DNA of 64,000 nt from Frankia sp. AiPa1 (GCF_023243075.1 NZ_JALKFZ020000127.1:1-64000); one strand, 5' to 3'; shown: positions 1-15,000, counted from the first letter of the stretch. Notes: a model not told the origin generated them from the sequence alone. Numbers and translations are program-made.

Positions 1-3000
1 GGCCCGGGACGCCGGCGCCGGCGCCGGCGCCGCCGGCCCACCCGCCCCGGCCACCAGCGCCCGGTACAGGGCGGGCACAGGACCCGGCACCCGGCGGACC
101 GCGTCGACGTCGAGTCGGGCCGTGAGCAGGCTCGGCTCGTTCACCGCGAGCGCGGTGTCGAACAGGGCCAGGCCCTCCTCGTCCGACAGCGCGATGATGC
201 CGCCGAGGGCGAGCCGGCGCAGGTCCGCGTCACCGAGTTTTCCGGTCATCCCGCCGCGGCGAGCCCACAGGCCCCAGCCCATCGACACCGCCGGGCGCCC
301 GGCGGCCCGACGGCGCGCGGCGAAGGCGTCGAGGAAGGCGTTCGCCGCCGCGTAGTTCGCCTGCCCGGCCCCACCGAACGTGCCGGCGAGCGAGGAGGCA
401 AGTACAAACGCCGAGAGTTCGCGGTCCGCCGTCAGCTCGTGCAGGTGCAGGACAGCGTCGACCTTCGGACGTAGGACCGGGTCGAGGCGTTCGGGGGTGA
501 GCGCGGAGATCACCCCGTCGTCGAGCACACCCGCGGTGTGCACGACCGCCCCCAGCGGGTGGTCGGCCGGGATCGTGGCGAGCAGCGCGGCGAGTGCCCC
601 GCGGTCGGCGACGTCGGCGGCGACCATGGTCACCTGGGCCCCCAGCGCGGCGAGTTCCGCGACCAGCTCGGTGGCTCCGGGCGCCTCGGACCCGCGCCGC
701 CCGACGAGAAGCAGGTGCCGGACGCCGTGGGCGGTCACCAGATGGCGGGTGATCAGGCTGCCGAGAGCGCCGGTCGCACCGGTGACCAGCACGGTCGCGT
801 CGGGATCCCAGGCGGGTGGTGGCCGGTCCCCGGCGAGGGCCACCCGGGCCAGTCGGCCCGCGAACTCCTCGCCCCGGCGCACCGCCAGTTGCGGCTCGCC
901 CGCCGCGATCGCCGTCGTGACCGCGGCCGCGACCGCCTCGACCGAGACGGCCTGGCCGTCCAGGTCCAGCAGGACGAAACGGTCGGGATGCTCCGCCTGC
1001 GCCGAGCGCACCAGACCCCACACCGCGGCCTGGGCCAGGTCGGGCGCCGCGTCGGTGCCGTCCACGGCGACGGCACCCCGGGTGACGACGACGAGCCGGC
1101 CAGCCGGGCCGGCGCCGGCCAGCCAGGTGCGCACGAGCGCGAGTGCCCAGCGGGTGGCCGCCCGCACCGCCGCGCCGACCAGGTCCGCGGCTGCGATACC
1201 GGTGCCCGCGATACCGGTGCCGACGGTATCGGTGCCGACGGTGTCGGTGCCCACGGTGTCGGCAGGGCTGGTCCCGGCGCCGTACTGGGCGCTGGACTCA
1301 TCGACGAAGGGCGCGATGACGATCTCGGGTGCGCCCATCCCCGCCCTGGAGTCGCCACCGAGCACCATGGCCAGATCGGACGCCGGCACCGCCATCACCC
1401 CGGCGGCGCGCAACCCGGCCAGGATCGCCGCCGCCGGTGGTGGTGGTGGTGGGCCGTCCGCCTGGGTGAGCAGCGTCCAGGATCCGTGGCCGGCGGACTC
1501 CGCCGCTCGGGGCAGGGGCACGACGGCGGCTGCCGGCAGGGCGGACCATCGCAGCTGGAACGGGCCGTCCTGCGTGCCCGGCGCACCGGTCAGAGCCGCC
1601 GCGGCGACGGGCCGCAGCACCAGCGACTCCACGGTGGCCACCGGGTGCCCGGTAGCGGCGGCGGCCACGACGGCCACACCCCCCGACCCGGTCGGGGTCA
1701 CCTTGACCCGCAGCGCCGACGCGCCCGTGGCGTGCAGCCGCACGCCGGTCCACGAGAACGGCAGGACCCCGCCCTCGCCCGCCCGCATCGTGAAGGCGAC
1801 TGTGTGCAGAGCGGCGTCGAGCAGCGCGGGGTGCAGGCGGAACGCCGCCGCCTCAGCGCGCTGGGCGTCGGGCAGGCTCACCTCGCCGAAGATCTCCGGC
1901 CCGCGCCGCCAGGCGGCCCGCAGGCCACGGAAGGCGGGACCGTAGTCAAACCCGTTCGCGGCCAGGCGCTCGTACAGGTCCCCGGTGTCCAACAGCTCCG
2001 CACCGGCCGGAGGCCAGCTCTGGAGATCGTCCGCCGCCGCGAGCTCCGCCGGCACCGCGCCGGCCGGGGACACGATGCCGGTGGCGTGCCGGGTCCAACT
2101 CCCGTCCCCGGAGTCCGCCGGGCGGGAGTGGACGGTGACCGGGCGCGCGCCGTCCGCGCCAGAACCGCCGACGGTCACCTGGACCGACACCGCCCCGTCG
2201 GCCGGGAGCACCAGCGGCGCCTGCAGCGTCAACTCGTCGACGCGGTCGCAGCGGGCCTGCTCCCCCGCCCGGATCGCGAGCTCGAGAAAGGCGGTGCCCG
2301 GCACCAGGATCGTCCCCGCAACCGCATGGTCGGCGAGCCAGGGGACCGTCCGCGCGCCGAGCTGGCCGGTGAACAGGTAGCCGTCGGACTCGGGGAGTTC
2401 GACGGCCGCGCCGAGCAGCGGATGGCCCGTGGCCGTGAAGCCGGCGGCGGGAACACCCGGCGCCGGCGGGGCGTCCAGCCAGTATCGCTGCCGGTCGAAG
2501 GCGTAGGTCGGCAGGTCGACCCGGCGGGCATCGGCACCGGCGAGCACCGCGGGCCAGTCGACGCCCACCCCGTGGACGTGCAGGGACGCGACCGCGGTCG
2601 CGAGCGCCAACGGTTCGGGCGTGTCCCGGCGCAGGGCCGGAATCCACACCGCCGCGTCCGGCGGCCGGATCTGCTCGCCCATCGCGGTCAGCACGCCGTC
2701 GGGGCCCAGCTCCAGATGGGTGCGCACGCCGATCCGGTCCAGTTCGCGCGCCCCGTCATGGAAGCGGACGGCCTGGCGGACATGCCGCACCCAGTAGTCC
2801 GGCGAGCACAGCTGCTCGGCGGTGGCGAGGCGTCCCGTGACATTCGAGACGATCGGGATCGTGGGCGGGGCGTAGTCGAGCGTGCCCGCGAGAGCACCGA
2901 ACCGGGCCAGGATGGGGTCCATCCGCGCCGAGTGGAAGGCGTGCGCGACCCGCAGGCGGCGGACCCGATGGCCCTCGCCCGCCCAGCGGGCCGCCAGCTC

Positions 3001-6000
3001 GTCGACGGCGTCGGCATCACCGGAGATCACGGTGGTCCGGGGACCGTTGAGCGCGGCGATCCCCACCCGGTCGCCGAGGCCGCCGATCGCCGCCAGCACC
3101 ACGTCCTCGGCCGTCGACACCGACAGCATCGCGCCGCCAGCGGGCAGCTCCCCCATCAGCCGGCCCCGCGCCGCGACCAGCGCGCAGGCGTCCGCCAGCG
3201 ACAGCACCCCGGCGACATGGGCGGCCGCGAGTTCCCCGATCGAGTGGCCGAGCAGGACGTCCGGGACAATCCCCCAGCTGGTGAGGAGCCGGAACAGCGC
3301 GACCTCGAACGCGAACAGCGCCGGCTGGGTGTAGGCGGTGCGGTCCAGTTCCCGCGCCTGCGGGGTGCCTGCCGCGGCGAACATCACCTCGCGGGTCGAG
3401 GCACCGTCGAGATGCGGGTCGAGGTGGGCGACGACCTCGTCCAGGACGTCCGCGAACACGGTGTGGGCGTCGGCGAGCTCCCGGCCCATCCCCGCCCGCT
3501 GGCTGCCCTGCCCGGCGAACAGGAAGGCCAACCGGCCGCCGGGGCCGCGGCCCGCGAGTACACCGGCGGCCCCGGCGCCGGCCCGCCCCTGCGCGACCGC
3601 CGTGAGGCCCGCACGCAGCCGCCGCGCGTCCGGCCCGACGACGGCGGCACGATGTGGGAGTGCGCCACGCGTCGTCGCGAGCGAGAACCCGACATCGGCG
3701 GGGCGCGCCCGCGGATGCGCGTCGAGCCATGCGAGCAGCCGGGCGGCCTGCCCGGCGAGCGCCGGTTCGCCGCGCGCCGACAGCAGCCACACCACGGCCG
3801 CCGACGCCGGGGAGGCCTCGCCTGCCGCGTCGTCAGACGGCACCGCGTCGTCAGACGGCACCGCGTCGTTTGGCGGCACCGCATCGTCCGGGAGTACCTC
3901 GTCGTCCGGTGCGGATTCCAGCAGCAGGTGTGCGTTGGTGCCGCTGATCCCGAAGGACGACACCGCGGCGCGGCGGGGGCGACCGTCGGGCGCCGGCCAG
4001 CTCCGCTGTTCGGTCAGCAGCCGGACGGTGCCGGTGGACCAGTCGACGTGCGGGGTCGGCTCGTCGACGTGCAGCGTCGCGGGCAGCACACCGTGCCGCA
4101 TCGCCAGCACCATCTTGATGACGCCTGCGACACCCGAGACGGCCTGGGTGTGGCCGATGTTGGACTTCAGCGCACCCAGCCAGAGCGGGCGGTCGGCCGG
4201 CCGGTCCCGCCCGTAGGTCGCGAGGATCGCCTCGGCCTCGATCGGGTCTCCGAGCGCCGTGCCGGTCCCGTGCGCCTCGACCACGTCGACGTCGCCGGCC
4301 CGCAGCCCGGCGTTGGCGAGCGCCTGACGGATCACCCGCTGCTGCGCCGGCCCGCTCGGGGCGGTCAGCCCATTGCTGGCGCCGTCGGAGTTCAACGCCG
4401 AGCCGCGGATGACCGCGAGTACCGGATGGCCGCGGCGACGGGCGTCGGCGAGCCGCTCCACGAGCAGCAGGGCGACGCCCTCCGCCCAGCCGGCCCCGTC
4501 CGCCTGGGCCGAGAAGGCCTTGCAGCGGCCGTCCGGCGACATGGCCTGCTGCCGGCTGAACTCGATGAACGTGCTCATCGTCGACATGACCGTCACCCCG
4601 CCGGCCAGCGCCAGCGAGCATTCCCCGCGGTGCAGCGCCTGCGCGGCCAGGTGCAACGCCACCAGGGCCGACGAGCAGGCGGTGTCGACCGTGACCGCCG
4701 GCCCCTCAAGACCGAAGGTATAGGCGATGCGGCCCGAGGCGACGCTGCTGGCACTGCCGGTGGCGAGGTAGCCTTCGAACCCCTCGGGGGCCCGGTCGAG
4801 GCGCATCCCATAGTCGTTGTAGCTGGATCCGATGAAGACCCCGGTGTCGGTTCCCCGCAGCGTCGCCGGGTCGATTCCGGCCCGTTCGAGGGCCTCCCAC
4901 GAGGTCTCCAGCAGCAGCCGCTGCTGCGGGTCCATCGCGAGGGCCTCCCGCGGCGAGATCCCGAAGAAGCCGGGGTCGAAGTCGGCCGCGTCGTACAGGA
5001 AGCCACCGCCACGCGCGTAGTAGGTTCCCGCCACCTCGGGGTCGGGGTCGTACGAGCCGGCGACGTCCCAGCCGCGGTCGGTCGGAAAGTCGCCGATGAC
5101 GTCGACGCCGTCGCGCACCAGCGACCACAGGTCCTCCGGCGAGCGGACATAGCCGGGCAGACGGCAGCTCATCGCCACGATCGCGACCAGGTCGTCGTCG
5201 GGGGCCGTCCCGGGGCCCCCGGTGTCCCTGGTTCCCCCGGCGGCGCCCGTGGCGATCGGGGACAACCCGCCGAGCAGTTCGGTTTCGAGGTGGCGCGCCA
5301 GGGCGGTCGAGGTCGGATGGTCGAAGACCAGCGTCACCGGCAGCCGCAGTCCCGTGGCGGTGGCGAGCCGGCTGCGCAGGTCGACGGCGGTCAGCGAGTC
5401 GAACCCGATGTCGCGCATCGCCCGGTCCGGGTCGATCTCGTCCGGTCCGGCGTAGCCGAGCACGGCCGCGACCTGTGTGCGTACCAGCTCGGACAGCCGC
5501 CGCTGCCGGTCGGCCTGATCCAGCCCGGCGAGCTCGTCGGCCAGCGACGAATCGGCTGCCGCGGTGACGCGCCCATCAGCCCTGGCCTCGGCTGTGGTGG
5601 CTCCGGTGGCCGCGGTGGCGGTGGGCAGTGGGCGAGCCGCGACGAGGTCGGCGACCGCCGCCGGCGTCCGTGCGGCGCTCAGGGTCGCGCCGAGGCGCTC
5701 CCAGTCGACGTCGGCCACCACCGCGAACGTGTCGCCGTGGTCGATCAGCTCACGCAGTGCCACGACCGCGAGGGACGGATCCATCGGGGGCATGCCCTGG
5801 CGGCGCAGCCGCTCGGCGAGCTCGGCGGTCAGCAGACCGCCGCCTCCCCAGGAGCCCCAGGCCACGGAGGTGGCGACCAGACCGTCGGCGCGGCGGCGCC
5901 GAGCCAGCGCGTCGAGGTAGGCGTTCGCCGCGGCGTAGCTGCCCTGCCCCGGACCGCCCAACGTGGCGGCGAAGGAGGAGAACAGCACGAAGGCGGACAG

Positions 6001-9000
6001 GGAAAGATCACGGGTCAGTTCGTCCAGGTTCGCCGCGGCGATCATCTTGGGCCGCAGCACCTCGGCCGCCCGCTCGGGCGTCAGACTGTCGATCACACCG
6101 TCGTCCAGGACACCGGCCGTGTGCACCACCGCCGTCAGCGGATGTTCGGCGGGCACACCGGCCAGCAGCGCGGCCAGCGACGCACGGTCCGCGACATCAC
6201 AGGCGGCGACGGTGACCGCCGATCCAAGCTCGGCCAGTTCGGCGACCAGCCGCGCCGTCCGCGCCGCCCGTTCCGTCCCCACCGCACCCGACCCCCGCCG
6301 GCTGGCCAGCAACAGGTGTGGCGCACCGTCCTGGGCCAGCGATCGGGCGACCAGCCGGCCGAGGGTCCCGGTGCCACCCGTGATCAACACGGTGCCCGCC
6401 GGCTTCCAGGCACCGGCCTCGGTGACGCCGGCCCGGGGGTTGGCCCGCACCAGCCGCTTGCGGTACAGCCCGCCCGACCGCAGTGCGAGCTGGTCCTCCG
6501 CGGCCGCGGCCCCGTCGCCCCGCGGCCCGGCGCCGGACCCGGTGACCGATCCCAGCCCGGTGACCGCCGCGCGCAGCCGGGCGGCGCCGCGGGCATCAAG
6601 GGAGACGGCGTCCCCGGCCGGGGGAAGGTCGATAAGACCACCCCAACGTCCCGGATACTCCATGCTCGCGACCCCGCCGAGCCCCCAGCACAGTGCCTGC
6701 CCGGGATCGACCCGGCCGTCAGCTCGCCCGACCGACACCGCGCCTCGGGTCACGCACCACAGCGGTGCGCCGATTCCGACATCACCGAGCGCCTGGAGCA
6801 GGCCGATCGACAGCGCCAGGCCGACGGGTACCGCCGGCCCACCGGTCCCACCGGTGCCATCCGTCAGGTCGGTGCCATCCATGCGGTCGGTGCGGTCGGT
6901 GCGGTCGGTTCCGTCCGTTTCCGCGGCCAGGGCCAGCAGGGACAGCACCCCGGCCGGCGGTCGGTCGGGGTCGGCGAGGCCGGCCCGCAGGCGTTGCGCG
7001 ATCGCGGCACGTGCGGTGTCGAGCGCCCTGACGGTGACGGTGAGCGGCGGCGTGCCGTCCTCGGCCGCGAAGGCGGCGACGACCCGGTCGACCAGGTCGG
7101 TGTGTTCGGTGTCCGCCGGGACGACGATCAGCCAGCCGCCGGCCGGCAACGCCGCCTGAGCCCCCTGAGCCCCCGATACCGCCGGGACGGGTGACCAGAT
7201 CACGTCGTAGCGCCAGGACGAGACCGCCGACTGCTCGGCCCGGCGGCGGCGCCAGGCCGACAGCAGCCCGAGCGCCGGGCGCAGCGGTTCGACCGCGTCG
7301 GCCCCGGCGAGCTCCAGCGTCGCGGCCACGGCCGCCAGGTCCTCCTGCTCGACGGCGGTCCAGAACCGGCCGTCGACCTCGGCCTGGTCGCCGCCGGGCC
7401 GCGACGGGCCACCGGTCGGCCCGGACGCCGCCGCGTCGGCCGTGGTGTCGACCCAGTACCGCCGTTCTTGGAACGGGTAGGTCGGCAGCGCGACCGGCAC
7501 CGGCGGCGATGACACCGGCGGCGCCGGGACGAGCCCGGCGAACACGGCTGGCCAGTTCGGTTCCACTCCGTGGACCTGCGCCTCGGCGAGGGAGCGGAGT
7601 AGGCGAGCCGGACCGCCGTCCGCACGGCGCAGCGTCTCGACCACCGCCGCGGCGCGGCCCGGGACCGTGTCGATGGTCTCCTGCACGCCCATCGTCAGCA
7701 CCGGATGGGGGCTGATCTCGATGAAGACCTGATGCCCGGTCTCGAGCAGGGCCCGGGTCACCGGCTCGAACAACACCGGCTCCCGCAGGTTTCGCGCCCA
7801 GTACTCGCCGTCGAACGCGGCCGAGCCCAGGAGATCGCCGGTGACCGTCGAATGGATCGGGATGTCCGGCACCCGCGGTGTGATCGAATCCAACGCCCGC
7901 ACCAGCCCGGCGCGGACACCGTCGACCTGCGCGCAGTGCGACGCGTAGTCGACCGGCACCCGGCGCACCCGCGCCCCGTCCGCCTCGCAGGCCGCCAGCA
8001 GCTCGGCCAGCGCGTCCGGATCACCGGAGACCACGGTGGACGACGGCCCGTTCACCGCCGCCACCGAGAGCCGTCCGTCCCAGGACGTGATCCGCTGCTC
8101 CACCTCGGCGCGCGCCAACGCCACCGACGCCATCGCGCCGAGCCCCGACAGCTCGGCGCCGACCACCCGACTGCGGACCACCACCACCTGCGCGGCGTCG
8201 CGCAGGCTCAGCGCGCCCGCGACACACGCCGCCGCGATCTCCCCCTGCGAATGCCCCACGACCGCCGCCGGCACCACCCCGAACGACCGCCATACCTCGG
8301 CCAGCGACAGCATCACCGCGAACAGCACGGGCTGCACCACGTCGACCCGGTCGAGGGACGGCGAGCCCGGTCGCGCGCGGACGGCGTCGAGCAGCGACCA
8401 GCCCGTCAGCGGATCCAGCGCCGCCGCGCACTCCCGCATCCGGGCCCGGAACACCGGGCTGGCTTCGAGCAGCTCCACCCCCATCCCGGCCCACTGGGCG
8501 CCCTGGCCGGGGAACACGAACACGATCCGAGGGTCGGCGACGGCCACGCCTCGCGCCGTGTTCGCGGCGACCTCGCCGCCGGCCAGGGCGAGCAGCGCGC
8601 GGCGGAAGTCCGCGCGGTCGGCGGCGACGACGACCGCGCGGTGCGCGAACGATGATCGGGTCGTCGCCAGTGCGTACCCGACGTCGCGCACGCCGTCGTC
8701 CGGCCGGGCGTCGACATGCGCCAGCAGACGGGTGGCCTGGGCCGCGAGGGCGGCCGGGCCGTGGGCGCTGAGTGCCCACGCGACCGGCACCGCGGACTCG
8801 ACCCGCGATTCGGGCTCGACCCGCGATTCGGTTTCCGCCCCCGATTCGGGCTCCGCCGTTGCCCCCACCGGTACCGGGGTCGGGCCGTGCGCGGGATCCG
8901 CGGGCGCGGGATCGGCGGGCGCGGGATCGGCGGGCGCGGGATCGGCGGGCGCGGGATCGGCGGGCGCGGCGCCGGCCACAGGATCGGCCTGCTCCAGGAT

Positions 9001-12000
9001 GGCGTGAGCGTTGGTGCCGGACAGGCCGAAGGAGGAGACCCCTGCGCGGCGCGTACGCCCCCGCCGTGGCCACGGCCGAGCCTCGGTCAGCAGCCGCACG
9101 GCGCCGGCCGACCAGTCGATGTACGGCGACGGCTGCGCCACGTGCAGGGTGCTTGGCAGCACCCCGCGGTCCAGGGCGAGCACCATCTTGATGACGCCCG
9201 CGACACCGGAGGCGGCCTGGGTGTGGCCGATGTTCGACTTCACCGAGCCCAGCAGCAGCGGCGCGTCGGCGGGGCGGTCCTGGCCGTAGGTCGCCAGCAG
9301 CGCCTCGGCCTCGATCGGGTCGCCCAGCGTCGTCCCCGTCCCGTGTGCCTCGACGACGTCGATGTCGCCGGGGGTCAGGCCAGCGCTGGCGAGTGCCTGG
9401 CGGATCACCCGCTGCTGGGCCAGCCCGTTGGGCGCGGACAGGCCGTTGCTCGCCCCGTCGGAGTTGATCGCGCTGCCGCGGATGACGGCGAGCACCGGAT
9501 ATCCGGCCCGGCGGGCGTCCGAGAGCCGGGCGAGCAGCAGCGTCCCCACCCCCTCACCGAGCCCCATCCCGTCGGCCTCGGCGCCGAAGGCCTTGCAGCG
9601 CCCGTCGCGGGCCAGGCCCCGCTGGCGGCTGAACTCGACGAACGACACCGGCGAGCCGATCACGGTCGCTCCGGCGGCCACGGCGAGCGAGCACTCCCGT
9701 GACCGCAGCGACCAGCAGGCCAGGTGCAGCGCCACCAGCGACGATGAGCAGGCGGTGTCCACCGTGACCGCGGGCCCCTCCAGGCCGAGGGTGTAGGCGA
9801 TCCGCCCGGACAGCACGCTGGCTGAGGAGCCGGTGACGAAGTGGCCCTCGCTGCCGGCCGGGATGCGGTCCATCGACCCGCCGTAGCCCTGGTAGGCGGC
9901 ACCGACGAAGACGCCACCGGCGCTGCCGCGCAGCGTCGTCGGGTCGATGCCGGCCCGCTCGACCGCCTCCCAGACGGTCGCCAGCAGCAGGCGCTGCTGG
10001 GGGTCCATCGCGGTCGCCTCCCGGGGCGAGATCCCGAAGAACGCGGCATCGAACGCTCCGGCGTCCAGCAGGAACCCGCCGTCGCGGACGTAGCTCTTGC
10101 CCGGATGGTCGGGATCGTCGTCGAACATGTCCGGGTCCCAGCCGCGGTCGGTCGGCAACGGCGAGATCGCGTCGACCCCGCCGGCCACGAGATCCCACAG
10201 GTCCTCGGGAGTCCGGACGCCGCCGGGGAAGCGGCAGCCCATCGACACGATGGCGATCGGCTCGTCCGCCAGGGTGGCGACGCCGGCCGGCGCGGGCGGG
10301 GCCGGGGCCGCGACTTCGGTAGGTTCCGCCGCCACCCGCGCACGCAGGTGGCGAACCAGCAGACGCACCGTCGGATGGTCGAAGACCAGGCTGACCGGCA
10401 GCCGCAGGCCGGTCGCCGCACTCAGCCGGTTGCGCAGGTCGACGGCGGTCAACGAGTCGAACCCGAGCTCACGCAGCGGCCGACCGGCCTCCACCGCCTC
10501 GGCGTCCGCGTAGCCGAGCACCGTGGCGGCCTGGGTCCGGACAAGATCGAGCACGGCCCGGTCGCGGGCGGACGCGGGCAGACCGGCAAGGAGCGTGCCC
10601 AGGGTCGACTCCGTACTCGCCGGGCCGGCTGCGGTGCCCAACCTGGCCGACGCGGCCGAGGTCGCGGTAGCCGAGGTCGCGGCGAGGATGCGTCGCGCCT
10701 CGGGCAGTCCGTCGAGCAGGGGGCGCGGTCCCGCGGAGGTGAACACCGGCACGAACCGGTCCCAGTCGATCTCGGCGACGACCACGTCGACGTCGTCGAG
10801 GTCGAGCACCCGCCCGAACGCCTCCAGGGCGAGCGGCGGTGGCATGAACGGAATGCCGCTGGCGCGAAGCTGGTCCTCGGCCAGCGCCGCCGCCATCCCG
10901 CCGCCGTCGGCCGGGCTCCAGATGCCCCAGGCGATCGACGTCGCGCTCAGACCCCGGGCGCGACGGCTCCGGGCGAGGCCGTCGAGGAAGGCGTTCGCCG
11001 CGGCATAACCGCCGTGGATGCCGCTGCCCCACACCGCTGAGATCGAGGAGAACAGCACGAAGGCGTCGAGGGTGTCCCGGTCGAAGATCTCGTCGAGCAG
11101 CGCGGCGCCCCTGGCCTTGGCCCGTGCGGCCTCGGCCACCTGCGCGAGCGTGGTCTCGGCCAGCGGGACCAGCACACCGCCGCCCGCGGTGTGCAGGACC
11201 GCGCGGATCGGGTCGCCGCCGGCCTCGACCCGGTCGACCAGGGCCCGCAGCGCGTCGCGGTCGGCGACGTCGCAGGCCGCGAGGGTGACCCGGCTGCCGA
11301 GAGCGGTCAGGTCGGCGACGAGCTCAGCGGCTCCTGGCGCCCGCTCACCGCGCCGGCTGGCGAGGACGAGGTGTGGCGCGCCGGCGCGGGCGAGCCAGCG
11401 GGCGACGTGCCCGCCGATCGCCCCGGTACCGCCGGTGATCAGGACGGTGCCCCGCGGCTGCCAGGTCCCCGTGGGACCCGCTGGCGGCGGGTCACCCGCG
11501 CGGACCAGGCGCCGGACGAACACGCCGTCCGCCCGAACGGCGAGCTGGTCCTCCACTCCGGCGCCCGCGAGCACGGCGCGCACCCGCCCGAGCGACCCGG
11601 CCTCGACGGCGACGGGCAGATCCAGCAGGCCACCCCAGCGCCGGGGGTGTTCGAGCGCCGCGCATCGGACCAGTCCCCACACCGCCGCCTGGGCCGGGCT
11701 CTCCGGCGGGTCACCGTCGCGCACCGCGACCGCGCCGCGGGTCAGCACCCACAGCGGCGCGTCCAGACCGATGTCGTCGAGGGCCTGGACCAGCAGGACG
11801 GTCAGAGCCAGCCCGGTGCTGATCTCCGCGTGGACCGGATGGGGGGTGTCATCACCGGCGAGCAGCGACACCACCGCCGCGGGCGGCCCGTCCCCGAGCG
11901 CCGCGCGGAGCAGGTCGGCCAGCCCCGCCCGGTCCGCCCGCGGGGCGACGCCGACCGGCACGACCGAGGCGCCGTCGTGGCCGAGGGCGTCGAGCACCGA

Positions 12001-15000
12001 CGACACGTCGGCCGCGCGGTCGGATGTGTCGTCGGACGCCGGCACCAGCACGAGCCAGGGGCCGGTCCGCACCGCTGGACCGGACGGCGCGGGCGGGGCC
12101 GCGGGGAACGGATCCCAGCGCACGCGATAGCGCCAGGACGCCATCGTGGCCCGATCCCGGGCCGTCCTGCGCCACGCGGACAGCATGCTCAGGGCGGGGA
12201 CCAGCGCCTGCGCGGGCTGCTCGGCCGGGGCACCCAGCACGGCGGCCAGCGCCGCGGGGTCCTCCCGGTCGACGGCGTCCCAGAACGCGGCGTCGGTCTC
12301 GGCGGGCCCGCTGGCTGGCTGGTCGCCGGAACGCGCCACCGCCGTGCCCGATCCGGGCGCGAGCCAGTACCGCGTTCCCCCGAAGGCGTAGGTCGGCAGC
12401 TCCACCCGCCGGACCCGCGACCCGGGGTAGAGCGCCGACCAGTCCAGCGCGACGCCATGGGCGTGGGCCTGGCCGATCGAGAGCAGGAATCGGTCCAGGC
12501 CACCCTCGTCACGGCGCAGAGACCCGATGGTGACGACGTCGCGGGCGCTGTCGCTGTCGCTGTCGCTGTCGAGCCCGCCGGCCGCCTCCGCGGTCTGTTC
12601 GATCCCCATGACCAGCACGGGATGGGGGCTGACCTCGATGAACATCTGGTGGCCGCGGTCGAGCAGCCGGCGGACGACCGGTTCGAACCGCACCGGCTGA
12701 CGCAGGTTGCGAACCCAGTACTCGGCGTCCAGCGCCGCGGTGTCCACCGGTTCCCCGGTCACCGTCGAGATGAACGGCACCTCCGGCACCCGCGGAACAA
12801 TCTGTTCCAACGCCACCAGCAACTCGTCCGCGATCCCCTCGACCTGTGCCGAATGCGACGCGTAGTCGACCGCGATCCGCCGCACCCGCACCCCGTCGGC
12901 CGCGCATCCGGCCAGCAGCCCGTCCAGCGCCTCCGGATCACCCGACACCACCGTCGACGACGGCCCGTTCTCCGCCGCCACCGACAGCCGCCCGCCCCAC
13001 GGTGAGATCCGGCCCGCCACCTCCCCCGCGGACAGGGACACCGAGGCCATCGCGCCCTGGCCGGACAGCCGAGCTCCCAGCAGCCGGCTGCGCAGGGCCA
13101 CCACCTGGGCTCCATCGGCGAGGGTGAGCGCGCCGGCCACGCAGGCGGCCGCGATCTCCCCCTGCGAATGCCCCACCACCACCGACGGCACCACCGCGAG
13201 CGACCGCCAAAGCTGCGCCAACGACACCATCACGGCCCACAGCACCGGCTGGACGACGTCGACCCGGTCCAGCGGCGGCGAACCCGCCGCCCCCCGCAGC
13301 ACCTCGAACACCGACCAGTCCACATACGGCTCCAACGCCGCCGCGCACTCCCGCAGACGGGCCCGGAACACCGGGCTCGACGCCAGCAGATCCACCCCCA
13401 TGCCCACCCACTGCGCGCCCTGACCCGGAAACACGAACACCGGCTTCGGATCGTCGAGCGCGGTCCCGCGGACCACCCGGTCGTCCGGTTCACCCCGGGA
13501 CAGCGCCGCCAGCGCGGTCAGGAACTCCGCCCGGTTCCCCGCCACCACCGCGGCCCGGTGCTCGAACGCCGACCGGGACGTCGCCAGCGAGAAGCCGACC
13601 TCCGCCAGATCCAGCTCCACCCGGGTCGACACGTGGTCAAGCAACCGGCCCGCCTGGGCACGGACCGCGTCCGCACCGCGGCCGGACACCACCCACAGCA
13701 GCGCCGAGCCGTTTGTCGCCCCCACGGCCCCAGTCCCGGCCCCGGTCTCGGTCCCCGTCCCGGTCTCGGTCCCCGTCCCGGTCTCGGCCCCGGTCTCGGC
13801 GTCCGCAGGCGGACCGACCGCCACGCCGACGGGAGCGGCCGCGTCCGTCGTCCGGGCCAGCCCCGGCGCGCCGTCCTCCGGCTGTGAGCCGGCGGCGTCC
13901 TCGAGAATGACGTGCGCGTTCGTCCCGCTCGCCCCGAACGACGAGACCCCGGCCCGGCGGGGCTCCCCGGCGCCGGGCCAGGCGACCTCCTCGGTCAGCA
14001 GCCGCATCGCACCCGACGACCAGTCGACGTGGGGGGTCGGCTCCTCGGCGTGCAGGGTGCGGGGCAGCATCCCGTTGCGCATCGCCATCACCATCTTGAC
14101 CACGCCGGTGAGACCGGACACCGCCGCGCCGTGGCCGATGTTGGACTTCACCGAACCCAGCCACAGCGGCCGGTCCGCGGTGCGGTCCTGGCCGTAGACG
14201 GCGAGCAGAGCCCTCGCCTCGATCGGGTCACCGAGGGTGGTCCCGGTGCCGTGGGCCTCCACCACGTCGACGTCGGTGCCGGTCAGTCCGGCGTTGGTGA
14301 GGGCCTGGCGCAGGACCCTCTGCTGCGACCGTCCGTTCGGCGCGGTCAGTCCGTTGCTGGCGCCGTCGGAGTTCAGCGCCGAACCGCGGATGACCGCGAG
14401 CACCTGATGGCCGTTGCGCCGGGCGTCACCGAGCCGTTCGAGCAGCACCACCGCGACACCCTCGGACCATCCGGTGCCGTTCGCCCCGGCGGCGAACGGC
14501 CGACACCGTCCGTCCGGGGACAACGCCCGCTGCCGGCTGAACTCGACGAACGCCATCGGCGTGGCCAGGACCGTGACCCCGGCGGCCAGCGCCATCGAAC
14601 ACTCGCCCTGGCGCAGCGACTGGCTGGCCAGATGCAGCGCCACCAGCGACGACGAGCACATCGTGTCGACGGTCAGCGCGGGCCCTTCGAGGCCGAGGGT
14701 GTAGGCGATCCGGCCCGACATCACCGCACTGGACGTCCCGAGCACGATGTGGCCCTCGAGCGAGTCCGGGACGTCGGCGGCATCGGTGCCGTAGTCGTGG
14801 TTGGTCGCCCCCACGAAGACCCCGGTCCGGGAACCCCGCATGGACAGCGGATCGATTCCGGCCCGCTCGAACGTCTCCCAGGACGTCTCCAGCAACAGGC
14901 GTTGCTGGGGGGCCATCGCCAGCGCCTCCCGCGGGCTGATCTCGAAGAACCCGGCGTCGAACCGGTCGACGTCGGACAGGAACCCGCCCTCGCGCACGTA

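Noticed and set aside
1-400. Thioesterase or end of the PKS at the window edge
   Set aside because: The frame is still open after the module 6 KR; the ACP is expected beyond position 1.
1700-2500. A DH domain in modules other than module 6
   Set aside because: Between AT and KR of modules 1-5 only 280-370 residues are present, which fits the KR structural part; HxxxGxxxxP is seen only in module 6 (near 2325).
538-7194. Very long open frame on the plus strand (over 2,200 codons)
   Set aside because: It is antisense to PKS III. High-GC coding DNA keeps the opposite frame open; the protein is Arg/Gly/His-rich with no motif.
8891-8965. Possible CRISPR array (regular short repeats)
   Set aside because: Units abut without spacers and code in frame; they are minisatellites. 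The same holds for 63419-63508.
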